A DNA stretch of 64,000 bases from Capnocytophaga sp. oral taxon 338 str. F0234 (lineage in GTDB: Bacteria > Bacteroidota > Bacteroidia > Flavobacteriales > Flavobacteriaceae). How positions within the stretch are numbered: the first letter of the stretch is position 1; every line of letters starts with the position of its first letter. The notes beneath the pieces were generated by a model. That model ran no database searches, was not told where the DNA came from, and was given only the letters and a program-made list of their open reading frames with translations. Shown here piece after piece: positions 17,684-26,627 of the stretch. The stretch spans positions 1,597,204-1,661,203 of the forward strand of contig NZ_GL872413.1 of the NCBI RefSeq assembly GCF_000192225.1. Direction: 5' to 3'. The position numbers and the translations under genes are program-made.

Positions 17684-18412
17684 TTAACAACTAATCCCTA
17701 ATACTTTGATATAATGGGGATTCAAATGCTCTCGCATGAGTTCCCTAAAAGAAGAAGGAGTACCATGTTTAAGTTCCTCAAACAAGTCACGATGAGAGAT
17801 ATGCTTACCTCCTTCTGGGAGAATATAGGCAGCTTGGTATCGATTCATATCATGTACATATTGAAATATAGGCATAAATATATCCTGAAACTTTTTCAGT
17901 ATATCATTTCCTGCCATTTCATATAATTTACCATGAAATTGCTTTTCTGCTTCTAAATAAAAATTAAGACTATCACAACGTTGTTCCTCCGAGTTAATAA
18001 CAATATCTTCTAATTCTTTTAGTTGTCTTGATGTCTTACGGGCAAAAACAAAATCTGCCATTCCTACTTCAAGCATCATTCTTAGTTCAAAAAGGTTAGA
18101 GAGTTTTTTGATATCGACTAAAGCAGGATCAAGCATTTTTTCAAAATTATGAACCAAATCAGGTTCCATAATCACCATCCCCCTATGCTTACGTGATTCC
18201 ACCAAGCCCAATGTCCTTAGTCGCAACATAGCCTCACGTATAGCTGTCCTACTTACTCCTAAGGATTCGGCAAACTCTATTTCTTTAGGAAGAGCATCCC
18301 CTACTTTTAAGGCATTATCTTTAATATAGTCAATAATGCTCTGCTCTACCCTATCCACCAAAGAAGAACTATCATTCTCTGCAAGAGTTATCTTTTCATT
18401 CAAATGTTTCAT
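17684..18412 (-). CDS. GntR-family (FadR subfamily) transcriptional regulator
   Basis: 242-aa DNA-binding protein. N-terminal winged helix about 20-90: ALPKEIEFAESLGVSRTAIREAMLRLRTLGLVE is the classic GntR pattern. The C-terminal FCD helical domain includes LFELRMMLEVGMADF and the His-bearing EKQFHGKLYEMAGN. FCD regulators of this type respond to small acids or sugars, often with a bound metal ion. The effector is unknown. Adjacent target candidates are the downstream oxidoreductase and the divergent htrA. A TAATTTTG element sits 33 bases upstream. Confidence 0.88.
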   Translation of the reverse strand: MKHLNEKITLAENDSSSLVDRVEQSIIDYIKDNALKVGDALPKEIEFAESLGVSRTAIREAMLRLRTLGLVESRKHRGMVIMEPDLVHNFEKMLDPALVDIKKLSNLFELRMMLEVGMADFVFARKTSRQLKELEDIVINSEEQRCDSLNFYLEAEKQFHGKLYEMAGNDILKKFQDIFMPIFQYVHDMNRYQAAYILPEGGKHISHRDLFEELKHGTPSSFRELMREHLNPHYIKVLGISC

Positions 18413-18445
18413 GAGAAGCAGTAATTAACTTATTTTTTGTAGGCA

Positions 18446-18453
18446 CAAAATTA
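18446..18453 (-). promoter_or_regulatory. Promoter -7 element (TAATTTTG) for the FadR-type regulator
   Basis: Exact TAnnTTTG on the minus strand, 33 bases before the ATG. The remaining divergent gap to htrA (18454-18774) is AT-rich. It holds a second exact element TAAATTTG at 18672-18679 and a near match TTG-N20-CAATTTTG at 18700-18730, either of which could drive htrA. Confidence 0.55.
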
Positions 18454-18774
18454 CGATTTTTTTCGAATCTAAAGAAATCAATCTTTTTTCAATTTTCATC
18501 CCTTTACTAAGCCTCTTTTTATTAGACAATTTTCTTACAGAAGATGCAATGTCATATATTCTTACTTTTTGTTCTTACTTCAAACAAAGACATATTTTAA
18601 AAGTGAATACATAATATATTACAAATCAAGTTTATATGATAACGTCCATGCACTATCCATTAAAAAAAAGTTAAATTTGTAATTTTTATCTTTTTGGCAT
18701 TGTTTTTGAGAAATAGTATTCGCAATTTTGAAGTTAAAAAAATAGATATTATTAATTATTTTAAGATTTTTGAT

Positions 18775-20199
18775 ATGAAAAAATATTTTATTTCTGTACT
18801 CTCTGCAATTATGGGAGGAGCTATTGCCTTAGGAGGTTATCATTTTCTCATAAAAGAGAAAGAAAATAGTTCTCTTTCTTTTTCATCCTCTACAGAGGAC
18901 AATACAAATGTAGTACATACAAATTTCCATCAGGTAGCCAATTTTAATTTTGATGAGAATAGTTTCATTAATGCTTCCAATAAGACTGTCAATAGCGTAG
19001 TTCATGTGAAAAATATGACCGTAGCACCTGAAATTACTTCTATTTTTGACCTCTTTAGTGGTAATATGCCACAGCAAGGAGGAAAAGAGCGATTGGCAGG
19101 AACAGGTTCTGGAGTAATCATCTCCCCTGACGGATATATTGTTACTAATAACCATGTAATTAGTGGGGCTTCATCTGTACAAGTTACTTTAAATAATAAC
19201 CAAACTTACAAAGCTGAAATTATAGGTTCAGATAGTAGTTCTGATATTGCTCTATTGAAAATCAAAGCCTCTGAGAAATTACCTTTTCTCACTTTTGCAG
19301 ATTCTGATAATACTAAAATAGGAGAATGGGTTTTGGCTGTAGGGAATCCTTTTAATCTTACTTCCACTGTTACTGCAGGTATTATTAGCGCAAAAGCAAG
19401 AAATCTTGGCAACCAATATAATGGAAAAGTAGAGTCCTACATACAAACAGATGCCGCTGTTAATTCAGGTAACAGTGGAGGAGCTTTGGTAAACCTCAAT
19501 GGAGATCTAATAGGCATTAATACAGCCATAGCCTCTGCCAATACAGGCACCTTTGTTGGATACTCTTTTGCTGTTCCTAGTAATATTGCTAAAAAAGTAG
19601 TGGAAGATCTCATTGAGTATGGAAACGTACAACGAGGTGTTTTAGGAATTGCTGGCACAGAACTCAATTCAGAAACCGCTGAAAAACTTAAAACTAAACA
19701 AACAGAGGGTTTCTATATAGATAGTGTGGATGATGACTCTGGAGCAGAAAAAGCAGGACTTAAAAAAGGAGATATTATTACCCAAATGGATAATGTAAAA
19801 ATACACACTTTCTCTGACCTAAGCGGTCATATTAATACAAAACGCCCTAATGATAGTGTGAAAATCACAATACTTAGAGATGGAAAAGAAAAGGATATTA
19901 CTGTTAAACTTCAAAAAAATGATTCTTATGTAGCAAATGACTTGGGAATTATTGTAAAAAACCTTTCTGAAAAAGATAAAAAAGAGTTTAAAATAAAAAA
20001 AGGAGTAAAAATAACTAAGACAAGTCCACTATTTATTGAAAATGGAGTGAATTTGGACGGAAAAGTATTGATTTCTATCAATGGAAAAGAAGTAACCGAT
20101 ATTGATAGCGTTAAGAATATTCTTGATAATAGCAAGTCACAACGTAATGCTATTATCATACAAAATAAAAATGGAGAAAAAGAACGCTATTTCTTATAA
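18775..20199 (+). CDS. HtrA/DegQ-type periplasmic serine protease
   Basis: The ATG at 18775 gives a 474-aa protein with a clean signal/anchor (MKKYFISVLSAIMGGAIALGG); a longer frame from 18694 would bury it. The trypsin-like domain has its triad at H127 (NNHVI), D157 (SSDIALL) and S234 (NSGNSGGA). Two PDZ domains follow: PDZ1 about 300-385 (EKAGLKKGDIITQMD) and a shorter PDZ2 about 395-474. It is a quality-control protease/chaperone for misfolded envelope proteins. The catalytic residues are intact. Single gene, terminated by a strong hairpin 45 bases on. Confidence 0.93.
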   Translation: MKKYFISVLSAIMGGAIALGGYHFLIKEKENSSLSFSSSTEDNTNVVHTNFHQVANFNFDENSFINASNKTVNSVVHVKNMTVAPEITSIFDLFSGNMPQQGGKERLAGTGSGVIISPDGYIVTNNHVISGASSVQVTLNNNQTYKAEIIGSDSSSDIALLKIKASEKLPFLTFADSDNTKIGEWVLAVGNPFNLTSTVTAGIISAKARNLGNQYNGKVESYIQTDAAVNSGNSGGALVNLNGDLIGINTAIASANTGTFVGYSFAVPSNIAKKVVEDLIEYGNVQRGVLGIAGTELNSETAEKLKTKQTEGFYIDSVDDDSGAEKAGLKKGDIITQMDNVKIHTFSDLSGHINTKRPNDSVKITILRDGKEKDITVKLQKNDSYVANDLGIIVKNLSEKDKKEFKIKKGVKITKTSPLFIENGVNLDGKVLISINGKEVTDIDSVKNILDNSKSQRNAIIIQNKNGEKERYFL

Positions 20200-20243
20200 A
20201 AAGAATGTATTCATACCTTAAAGTTTGATTTTTTATTAGTATT

Positions 20244-20279
20244 AAAATAGTTTGTCATAAAAAGACAAACTATTTTTTT
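20244..20279 (+). terminator. Strong terminator after htrA
   Basis: Perfect 13-bp arms AAAATAGTTTGTC (20244-20256) and GACAAACTATTTT (20264-20276) around a 7-base loop, followed by a T run. Confidence 0.85.
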
Positions 20280-20337
20280 ACACTTTTAATTATCATTTTA
20301 TTATATTTTATTATTAAATAATTTAGCATTTATAGAC

Positions 20338-20368
20338 TTGTGATTTAGTAATTTATTTTCTACTTTTG
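20338..20368 (+). promoter_or_regulatory. Promoter (TTG-N20-TACTTTTG) for the membrane protein gene
   Basis: TTG at 20338-20340 and TACTTTTG at 20361-20368 with a 20-base spacer match the Bacteroidota -33/-7 consensus. The start codon is 48 bases downstream. Confidence 0.7.
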
Positions 20369-20416
20369 CACACTTCTCCCTAGTTAAGAGAACAAATTCT
20401 TTAAAGTAACGATTTT

Positions 20417-21637
20417 ATGAATACTCGAAGAGATATTCAGTGGGCTTTCCTTTACTTCATAATCACTATCCTATTAGGATTTTCTCTTAGGATTGCCTAT
20501 CTAACAAATACTTTTTTTGACTTTCGATATGTAACCCATTCGCACTCACACATAGGGTTATTGGGATGGGTATATACAATACTCACCTCTCTTATCTGTC
20601 AATATTTTTTAAAAGAAAAAGATAGAAAAGAATACCTAAAAATATTCATTTTTTCCCAGATATCTATTTTAGGAATGCTTTTTACTTTCCCTTTCGGAGG
20701 GTATTTTCTATATTCAATTATCTTCTCTTCTTTATTTATTATAGGAAGTTATTGGTTCAGTATATTTTTTATTAAGAGAAGTAAGAAATTCATACATGTT
20801 CGCTATTCTCTTTTCAAAAGTGTTGAGCCCATAAAAGAATTTCCCCTTTCTTTACGATTTGTCCGTTGGGGAATCTTCTTCTTGGTGATCTCAAGTTTAG
20901 GTATTTGGTTGCTACCTTTAATCATTATAAAGACAGGAAAGAATAGTGATTGGTATAATAGTGCAATTTACTTTTTTCTACACTTTCAATATAATGGTTG
21001 GTTTTTATCTGTATTATTAGGACTTTTAGTAGGTGAAATAGAGCATAAAAGCATGCTGATAAGCCAGAAACTCTATTCTGCTTATTATTGTTTTATTATA
21101 GGAACTATAGGATCCGTTACTCTTTCTTGGGTAGGCATCTTTGATAACCCTCTCCTCTATATTATAGGAAATATTTCAAGTTTTCTGCTCTTAATAAGTG
21201 TCTATCAGTTGTATACTATTTATATAAAATTAGAGAAACCTGCCTTTTTGATACGTATTTTCTTATTTTTATGGTGCCTGAAGACTATTCTTATGTTTTT
21301 AGGTTCTTTCCCGTGGATATCAAAAATAATTCTATTTAATAGAGATTTTATAATTAGTTATTTACATTTTACTTTTTTGGGAGTAATAGGTTCTGGTATT
21401 ATTTATTTCCTAAAGAATAATTTACATATTCGCTTTTCTCAATGGAGTATTTCTCTATATGCAACTGCCTTTGTAGGAACAGAACTTTTAATTACTTACA
21501 AAGGATTTGCTCTGCTGAATAACCTATTGGTTCCAGATAATTATTTTATTCTACTAGTTCTTTTCAGTGGACTTTTCCTTATTGCAGTCGGAACTTGGTG
21601 CTATAAAGTATTTAAGAAAAAGTATCCTACTCCCTAA
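20417..21637 (+). CDS. Polytopic membrane protein with heme-copper-oxidase/NnrS-like histidines
   Basis: 406-aa integral membrane protein with about 12 hydrophobic segments and a short basic C-tail. Three helices begin with histidines in similar surroundings: THSHSHIGLLGWVY (about 42-55), FFLHFQYNGWFLSVLLG (about 189-205) and SYLHFTFLGVIGSG (about 317-330). This H-x-x-x-G-W/I spacing recalls metal-ligand helices of cytochrome-oxidase subunit I-like and NnrS-like proteins, which handle heme, copper or NO. I do not recognise the exact family, so function is inferred weakly. Its own promoter precedes it. No partner gene is adjacent; a hemerythrin gene lies 10 kb away. Confidence 0.6.
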   Translation: MNTRRDIQWAFLYFIITILLGFSLRIAYLTNTFFDFRYVTHSHSHIGLLGWVYTILTSLICQYFLKEKDRKEYLKIFIFSQISILGMLFTFPFGGYFLYSIIFSSLFIIGSYWFSIFFIKRSKKFIHVRYSLFKSVEPIKEFPLSLRFVRWGIFFLVISSLGIWLLPLIIIKTGKNSDWYNSAIYFFLHFQYNGWFLSVLLGLLVGEIEHKSMLISQKLYSAYYCFIIGTIGSVTLSWVGIFDNPLLYIIGNISSFLLLISVYQLYTIYIKLEKPAFLIRIFLFLWCLKTILMFLGSFPWISKIILFNRDFIISYLHFTFLGVIGSGIIYFLKNNLHIRFSQWSISLYATAFVGTELLITYKGFALLNNLLVPDNYFILLVLFSGLFLIAVGTWCYKVFKKKYPTP

Positions 21638-21887
21638 ATTTTTTATTGAGGTACTATCTATGAATACCTCCTATTTAACAAAGAAACTATATTTAATAAA
21701 AATTCAAAAATATATCTTTATAAACATTAATAAATTGTTAAATTATTTGAATTAAAGTTAATTCTTTTAAATCAAGTTATATACTAAAATTACAAATAAG
21801 TAATTGCAAATAAATATATTACAAAATATTTAACCAATAAATTATCAACAATAATAAAAGTTATTGACTTTTTGATTAAGAAAAGGC

Positions 21888-21918
21888 TTGTCTATTTCAT
21901 TAGTTTTTCAGATATTTG
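21888..21918 (+). promoter_or_regulatory. Possible promoter (TTG-N20-GATATTTG) for the YkuD_2 gene
   Basis: One mismatch to TAnnTTTG with ideal spacing to an upstream TTG, 30 bases before the ATG. The rest of the 311-base gap (21638-21948) is AT-rich and shows no gene. Confidence 0.45.
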
Positions 21919-21948
21919 CCCCACTTATCAATAAATTTTCATAAATAA

Positions 21949-22716
21949 ATGAAAAAAAGAATTCTCTATCTAATCACATTTTTCTGTATTTCCTTTTCTT
22001 CCGTATATGGACAACATTCAAAAATAAATGCATTCTCTAAGCTCTCTTCCAGCATTATAGATAGCCTATTCACTCCTCAAGAGGATTTTGAATATGCCAT
22101 TAAAAGATTATATATAGATATTCAAGGGAGAGAACATGACCTTAATTATAGTGCTTTCAGGTATGCTTATATTGGTTATCAGAATATGAAAATCCAAAAT
22201 AAACTCAATGATAAGCGATTACTCTCTATCATAGACTTCACTAAAGAAAGTGGCGAGAAACGCTTCTATACAATTGATCTAACTTCTAAGCAGATTCTCT
22301 ATTATACTTATGTGGCACATGGGAAAAAAACAGGAATGAAAGCAGCTTCTTATTTTTCCAATAAAAATGATTCAAACAAAAGTAGCTTAGGCTTTTATGT
22401 AACAGGGAAAACTTATAAAGGAGATGCAGGATTTAGCTTAAAGCTCTATGGAGATGAGCGAAATTATAACTCAAATGCATACAAACGAGGCATCGTAATA
22501 CACACTGCTAATTATATGAATGAAGATTTCTTAAAAAAGAATGGACGATATGGACGTAGCTTAGGATGTCCTGTATTACCCACAGCTATTTATAAGCAAA
22601 TAATTGAGACCATTAAAGAAGGTACTATGATCTTTGCATACTATAATAATCCCAAATACTTGTCATCCTCTAAATACCTAAAAATTAGTAGTCTTACTGA
22701 AAGTAATTATTTTTAA
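21949..22716 (+). CDS. Murein L,D-transpeptidase catalytic-domain (YkuD_2) protein
   Basis: 255-aa secreted protein with a signal peptide (LITFFCISFSSVYGQ). The catalytic domain resembles PF13645: YVAHGKKTGMKAASYFSN, SSLGFYVTGKTYKG, GIVIHTANYM (H185) and the active-site SLGCPVLP (C207). Such enzymes are predicted to form or edit L,D-linked peptide cross-links in peptidoglycan. No substrate data exist for this subgroup as far as I know. Length is normal and the residues are intact. The NIF3 gene follows after 30 bases on the same strand. Confidence 0.85.
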   Translation: MKKRILYLITFFCISFSSVYGQHSKINAFSKLSSSIIDSLFTPQEDFEYAIKRLYIDIQGREHDLNYSAFRYAYIGYQNMKIQNKLNDKRLLSIIDFTKESGEKRFYTIDLTSKQILYYTYVAHGKKTGMKAASYFSNKNDSNKSSLGFYVTGKTYKGDAGFSLKLYGDERNYNSNAYKRGIVIHTANYMNEDFLKKNGRYGRSLGCPVLPTAIYKQIIETIKEGTMIFAYYNNPKYLSSSKYLKISSLTESNYF

Positions 22717-22746
22717 AAATTTTTCTTACACCATAATTTTTCTATA

Positions 22747-23841
22747 ATGAAAATACAAGAAATTATCAATTTTCTAGAGGAAATAGCCCCTACCGAATAT
22801 GCGGAAGATTTTGACAATGTAGGACTCCTAGTGGGAAATCCAAATAATATATTACAAGGTACTATCATAACTCTTGATGCCCTTGAAACAGTAATTGATG
22901 AAGCTATTGAAAAAAAATGTAATCTTATTGTAAGTTTCCATCCTATTATCTTCCATGGACTCAAGAAGCTTACGGGTAAGAATTATGTTGAACGTGCTGT
23001 AATTAAAGCTATTCAGCATGATATAGCTATTTATGCTATACACACCGCTTTGGACAACTCTTTCTGGGGAGTAAATGCACGAATCTGCGACCGATTAGGA
23101 CTTATTAACAGAAATATTCTCCTACCTAAACCTCATACTATCCAACAATTAGTAACTTATATCCCAGAAAAGGAAGCTGAAAATTTGAGAAAAAAACTCT
23201 TCGAAGCTGGTGCTGGTAATATAGGAAATTACTCTCAGTGTAGTTTCAATACTAATGGTATAGGTACTTTCATGGGAAATGAGCAAAGTTCCCCTACTAT
23301 AGGAGAAAAAAATAAATTCCATAGTGAAAAAGAAACTCGTATTAGTGTCATCTTCCCTAAACACTTACAAAAAAATATTTTAAAGGCTCTATTCACCCAT
23401 CATCCATACGAGGAAGTTGCCTATGAAATACATACCTTAGAAAACAACCATCAACATATAGGTTTAGGAATGATAGGAGAACTCCCTTCAGCTATGCCAG
23501 AGGAAGATTTCTTATATTTTGTAAAAGAACGCATGCAGACCTCCTGTATAAGATATTCTCCCCTATTAGGAAGAAAAATTAAAAAAGTTGCAGTTCTTGG
23601 CGGTAGTGGAGCCTCTGCTATTGAAGCCTGTATTAGGAAACATTGCGAAGCATATATTACTTCAGATATTAAATATCACGAATTCTTTAAATCTGAAAAT
23701 CAAATTCTTATAGCAGATATCGGACATTATGAAAGTGAACAATTCACAAAAATGCTTTTATGGGAACAACTTACAAAAAAATTTCCTACCTTTGCATTTT
23801 ATTTAGCTAATACAAATACAAATCCTATCAACTACTTATAG
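22747..23841 (+). CDS. NIF3-family dinuclear-metal hexameric protein
   Basis: 364-aa cytosolic NIF3/YbgI-type protein. N-terminal domain: EDFDNVGLLVG and SFHPIIFHGLKKL (metal-ligand His). The C-terminal metal half carries VAVLGGSGASAI, YITSDIKYHEF and ADIGHYESEQF. Between them lies the PII/CutA-like insert (about 120-230) typical of the longer bacterial form. Possible GTP cyclohydrolase-like hydrolase; the physiological role is unsettled. Its stop is 2 bases before the next ATG, a very common arrangement in Bacteroidota (NIF3 followed by the zinc-ribbon-like protein). Confidence 0.9.
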   Translation: MKIQEIINFLEEIAPTEYAEDFDNVGLLVGNPNNILQGTIITLDALETVIDEAIEKKCNLIVSFHPIIFHGLKKLTGKNYVERAVIKAIQHDIAIYAIHTALDNSFWGVNARICDRLGLINRNILLPKPHTIQQLVTYIPEKEAENLRKKLFEAGAGNIGNYSQCSFNTNGIGTFMGNEQSSPTIGEKNKFHSEKETRISVIFPKHLQKNILKALFTHHPYEEVAYEIHTLENNHQHIGLGMIGELPSAMPEEDFLYFVKERMQTSCIRYSPLLGRKIKKVAVLGGSGASAIEACIRKHCEAYITSDIKYHEFFKSENQILIADIGHYESEQFTKMLLWEQLTKKFPTFAFYLANTNTNPINYL

Positions 23842-23843
23842 TT

Positions 23844-24623
23844 ATGACAAAAAAAGAAATATCCGTAGAGGACAAATTAAGAACTTTATATGATTTGCAA
23901 CTAATTGATTGCAAAATAGATGAACTAAGAAATGTACGCGGAGAGCTCCCCTTAGAAGTGGATGACTTAGAAGATGAAGTAATGGGATTGGAAAGCCGCG
24001 TGGAGAAATTAACTTCTGACATTGACAAGATAAATGCGGATATTTCTGCGAAAAAAAATCTTATTGAGGAAAGTAAATCACTTATTAAGAAATATGCTGA
24101 ACAACAAAAAAATGTACGAAATAATCGTGAATTCAATGCTATCTCTAAGGAAGTAGAATTCCAAGAGCTTGAAATTCAATTAGCAGAAAAGCATCTTAAG
24201 GAATATAAGGCAGAAATAGAACAAAAAAAGCTAACTATTGCTAAGATAAAAGATCAGTTAGAGGAGCGAAGAAAACATCTACAGCATAAGAAAGAGGAGC
24301 TCAATTCTATCCTAGAAGAAACTCAAAAAGATGAAGAAACTCTCCTTAAAAAATCCTTAGAAATTTCATCCCTGATAGAACCTCGTTTATTAAGTGCCTA
24401 TCAGCGGATTCGTAATAGCGTAGTGAATAGGTTAGCAATTGTTCCTGTAGAGCGTGGAGCTTCTGGTGGGTCTTTCTTTGTAATCCCTCCTCAAGTACAA
24501 GTGGAAATTTCCACCCGTAAGAAAATCATTACAGACGAACATAGTGGACGTATCCTTATTGACCCAGATTTAGCACGAGAAGAAAAAGAAAAAATGGAGA
24601 ATTTTTTCCAGTCCATGAAATAA
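23844..24623 (+). CDS. Coiled-coil protein of the C4-type zinc-ribbon family, cysteines lost
   Basis: 259 aa. Residues about 10-185 form a long, charged coiled coil (many E, K, L heptads). The C-terminal module aligns with zf-RING_7 zinc ribbons, where two CxxC pairs bind Zn. Here the positions read ASGGSFFVIPPQ and ITDEHSGRILID, with Ser or Asp where cysteine is expected. No CxxC pair remains, so zinc binding is probably lost while the fold is kept. Function is unknown. Coupled to NIF3 and ending at a strong hairpin. Confidence 0.82.
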   Translation: MTKKEISVEDKLRTLYDLQLIDCKIDELRNVRGELPLEVDDLEDEVMGLESRVEKLTSDIDKINADISAKKNLIEESKSLIKKYAEQQKNVRNNREFNAISKEVEFQELEIQLAEKHLKEYKAEIEQKKLTIAKIKDQLEERRKHLQHKKEELNSILEETQKDEETLLKKSLEISSLIEPRLLSAYQRIRNSVVNRLAIVPVERGASGGSFFVIPPQVQVEISTRKKIITDEHSGRILIDPDLAREEKEKMENFFQSMK

Positions 24624-24659
24624 AAAAAGAGGCTATCCTTTCGGATAGCTTCTTTTTTT
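24622..24659. terminator. Bidirectional terminator between convergent genes
   Basis: Stem GGCTATCC (24631-24638) with GGATAGCT (24643-24650), flanked by A's on the left and T's on the right, serves both the zinc-ribbon-like gene (+) and the gene ending at 24658 (-). Confidence 0.85.
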
Positions 24660-26097
24660 ATTCTTTCTTCTTCCAACCAAAAAAGCCATTTTTTTCTATC
24701 ATTTCAGCAACTCCTTTAGGCAGTAATGGCTGCCAACCATCCTCTCCTTTCTTTATTTTTTGAACAATCTCTCGAGATCGTATATCCAAATTTTTTATAT
24801 CATAATCATGAATATCTACTACTTTCTCATTGAATTTAAAGAATTTGTAAAGTTCCTTCATACGAGGAGGAACTTGGATATTATTGCTGGTGATAATCTG
24901 TCCTGTATCTCTATCTCTCATAGGATAAAGATATATCTTAATATCTCTGTAAAAAAGTTTTCCAAAAGCCTCCAATATTCCTCCACTCAGATGCGTGTAA
25001 TATTCTTCCTTAAAGATGGCAATGAGGTTATCAGCTCCCATAGCCATCCCCATTTGAGCTTTAGTATAGTTAGAAAAGTACTCTGCTAATCGGTAATATT
25101 CCTTAAAGTTAGATATAAGTACTTTGTACCCTAATGATGAAAGTATACGGGTTCTATCCATAAAGTCCTGTTCATCCAATTCTCCAGACTCTAAAAGATT
25201 TGAGAGTGTTATTTCAAAAATAACCTGTGTATTTTTCTTTTCTACCCCTTTTTCTTGAAGAAATAAGTCTAAAGATCGCTCAAGCATATCAATATTCACA
25301 TTGGCAACAGGGCGAAAACTACCTCTCAAAGTAAGGATATTTTTCTTATAGAGTTCTTCAGCAGGAAGTAAATTATTTCCATCAGCACCAAACATTACAG
25401 CCTCAGTCATACCATTTTTGATTAATTGCAAACTCATCAACCTATTATCTACTTGTGCAAATTTAGGTCCAGAGAAGTTAATCATGTCTATCTCAATAAG
25501 ATCTCTATCTATATGATCATAAAGATATTTAATAATTCTATGAGGCTTATCTGCTTTATAAAAAGCACTATGAATAAGATTCACTCCAAGCTTTCCTAGT
25601 GTTTCCTGCTGAGCACGTGTCTCTGTTTGATGAAATCGGATATGCAAAATAATATCATTATATCCTCCTTGAGGTTCTGTTTGAAAGCGTATTCCAACCC
25701 ATCCGTGTCCTTTATATCGCTTAGCAAAATCAATGGTAGTCACCGTGTTTGCATAAGTGAAGAAAAGCTTATCTGGATATTTATCTCTTGGTAAGCGATC
25801 CTCCAGAAGTCCTATTTCATGAGTAAGCATCTTTTTAAGCCGTCCTTCCGTTACATAACGACCATCTTTTTCTGCTCCATAAAGTGCATCACTAAAATTT
25901 TTATCGTATGCACTTACTGCTTTTGCAATGGTTCCAGAAGCACCTCCTGCACGAAAGAAATAACGCACCGTTTCCTGTCCTGCTCCGATCTCAGAGAAAG
26001 TCCCATAAATGTGTTCATTCAAATTGATACGTAGGGCTTTAGCCGTAAGGGAGGGTATTTCCTCAAAATCACGATCTCCTTTTATATAAGTTCCCAT
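24658..26097 (-). CDS. Conserved protein of unknown function (479 aa)
   Basis: The ATG at 26097 (MGTYIKGD) is preferred over a TTG at 26103. The protein is soluble with no signal peptide. Notable stretches are IYGTFSEIGAGQETVRYFF and AGGASGTIAKAVSAYDKNF near the N-terminus, GWVGIRFQTEPQGGYND in the middle, and LRGSFRPVANVNIDMLE later. They look highly constrained, as in an enzyme. I recognise it as a widespread bacterial family but not its activity. No HxGH nucleotidyltransferase motif, P-loop or TonB-box is visible, so I would distrust names of that kind. It follows rnpA by 78 bases but has its own TATCTTTG element. Confidence 0.7.
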   Translation of the reverse strand: MGTYIKGDRDFEEIPSLTAKALRINLNEHIYGTFSEIGAGQETVRYFFRAGGASGTIAKAVSAYDKNFSDALYGAEKDGRYVTEGRLKKMLTHEIGLLEDRLPRDKYPDKLFFTYANTVTTIDFAKRYKGHGWVGIRFQTEPQGGYNDIILHIRFHQTETRAQQETLGKLGVNLIHSAFYKADKPHRIIKYLYDHIDRDLIEIDMINFSGPKFAQVDNRLMSLQLIKNGMTEAVMFGADGNNLLPAEELYKKNILTLRGSFRPVANVNIDMLERSLDLFLQEKGVEKKNTQVIFEITLSNLLESGELDEQDFMDRTRILSSLGYKVLISNFKEYYRLAEYFSNYTKAQMGMAMGADNLIAIFKEEYYTHLSGGILEAFGKLFYRDIKIYLYPMRDRDTGQIITSNNIQVPPRMKELYKFFKFNEKVVDIHDYDIKNLDIRSREIVQKIKKGEDGWQPLLPKGVAEMIEKNGFFGWKKKE

Positions 26098-26129
26098 ATA
26101 CAACTATTTTATTATACAAAAAATATATG

Positions 26130-26137
26130 CAAAGATA
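26130..26137 (-). promoter_or_regulatory. Promoter -7 element (TATCTTTG) for the 479-aa protein
   Basis: Exact TAnnTTTG on the minus strand, 32 bases before the ATG at 26097. Confidence 0.6.
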
Positions 26138-26175
26138 ACCTTTTCCTATAACATATACTATTCTCTTAAGACAAT

Positions 26176-26553
26176 TTACTTCTGCATCAAAGAAAGTTGT
26201 TTTAACAATTCTCCTACAAGAAAATGCATTTGTGTATATGAGATAAGTTCTTCCCCCATATATACAAAAGCTAATGAAAGAGGCTTTTGTATCAATAATA
26301 AATGCTTTTGATTACGATAACTCTCTCTTATCAATCGTTTTATCCGATTACGATGAACAGCTCTTTTAAATTTTCGTTTCGGTACACTAATGAGTACCTG
26401 AGTTGAAAAATTTTCATTGATTGTAGGAAGATATAATAGCTTTAAAGGATACTTTTTTATAATACTTCCTTCTCTAAAGAGTAACTGAATGCGATGAAAA
26501 TTACATAATTTTTCAGATTTTGGAAAAGTAGATATTTTTAAGGAATCTTCCAT
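26176..26553 (-). CDS. rnpA: Ribonuclease P protein component
   Basis: 125-aa basic protein that binds the RNase P RNA and helps mature tRNA 5' ends. The signature RAVHRNRIKRLIRESYR (RNR motif) is at about 82-98, and ISVPKRKFKRA precedes it. The N-terminus is slightly long (MEDSLKISTFPKSEKLCNFHRI). In most bacteria rnpA follows rpmH; here it follows the response regulator gene, separated by a hairpin, and rpmH is not in the window. Confidence 0.93.
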   Translation of the reverse strand: MEDSLKISTFPKSEKLCNFHRIQLLFREGSIIKKYPLKLLYLPTINENFSTQVLISVPKRKFKRAVHRNRIKRLIRESYRNQKHLLLIQKPLSLAFVYMGEELISYTQMHFLVGELLKQLSLMQK

Positions 26554-26570
26554 ATAATTATTTCTAAATA

Positions 26571-26605
26571 AGAAAAGAGATTACCCACTTATAGAATAAT
26601 CTCTT
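26571..26605 (-). terminator. Probable terminator of the response-regulator gene
   Basis: Arms AAGAGATTA (26575-26583) and TAATCTCTT (26597-26605), followed on the minus strand by TTTTCTTATT. The T tail is imperfect, so some read-through into rnpA is possible. Confidence 0.5.
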
Positions 26606-26627
26606 CGGTAAATGAAATATTATTTAA

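Noticed and set aside
18694-18774. Longer HtrA start
   Set aside because: It would place 27 residues ahead of a clean signal peptide, and the ATG at 18775 fits the family.
21567-21755. 62-codon frame at the end of the membrane protein gene
   Set aside because: Mostly overlaps the membrane protein in another frame and then runs into AT-rich intergenic sequence.
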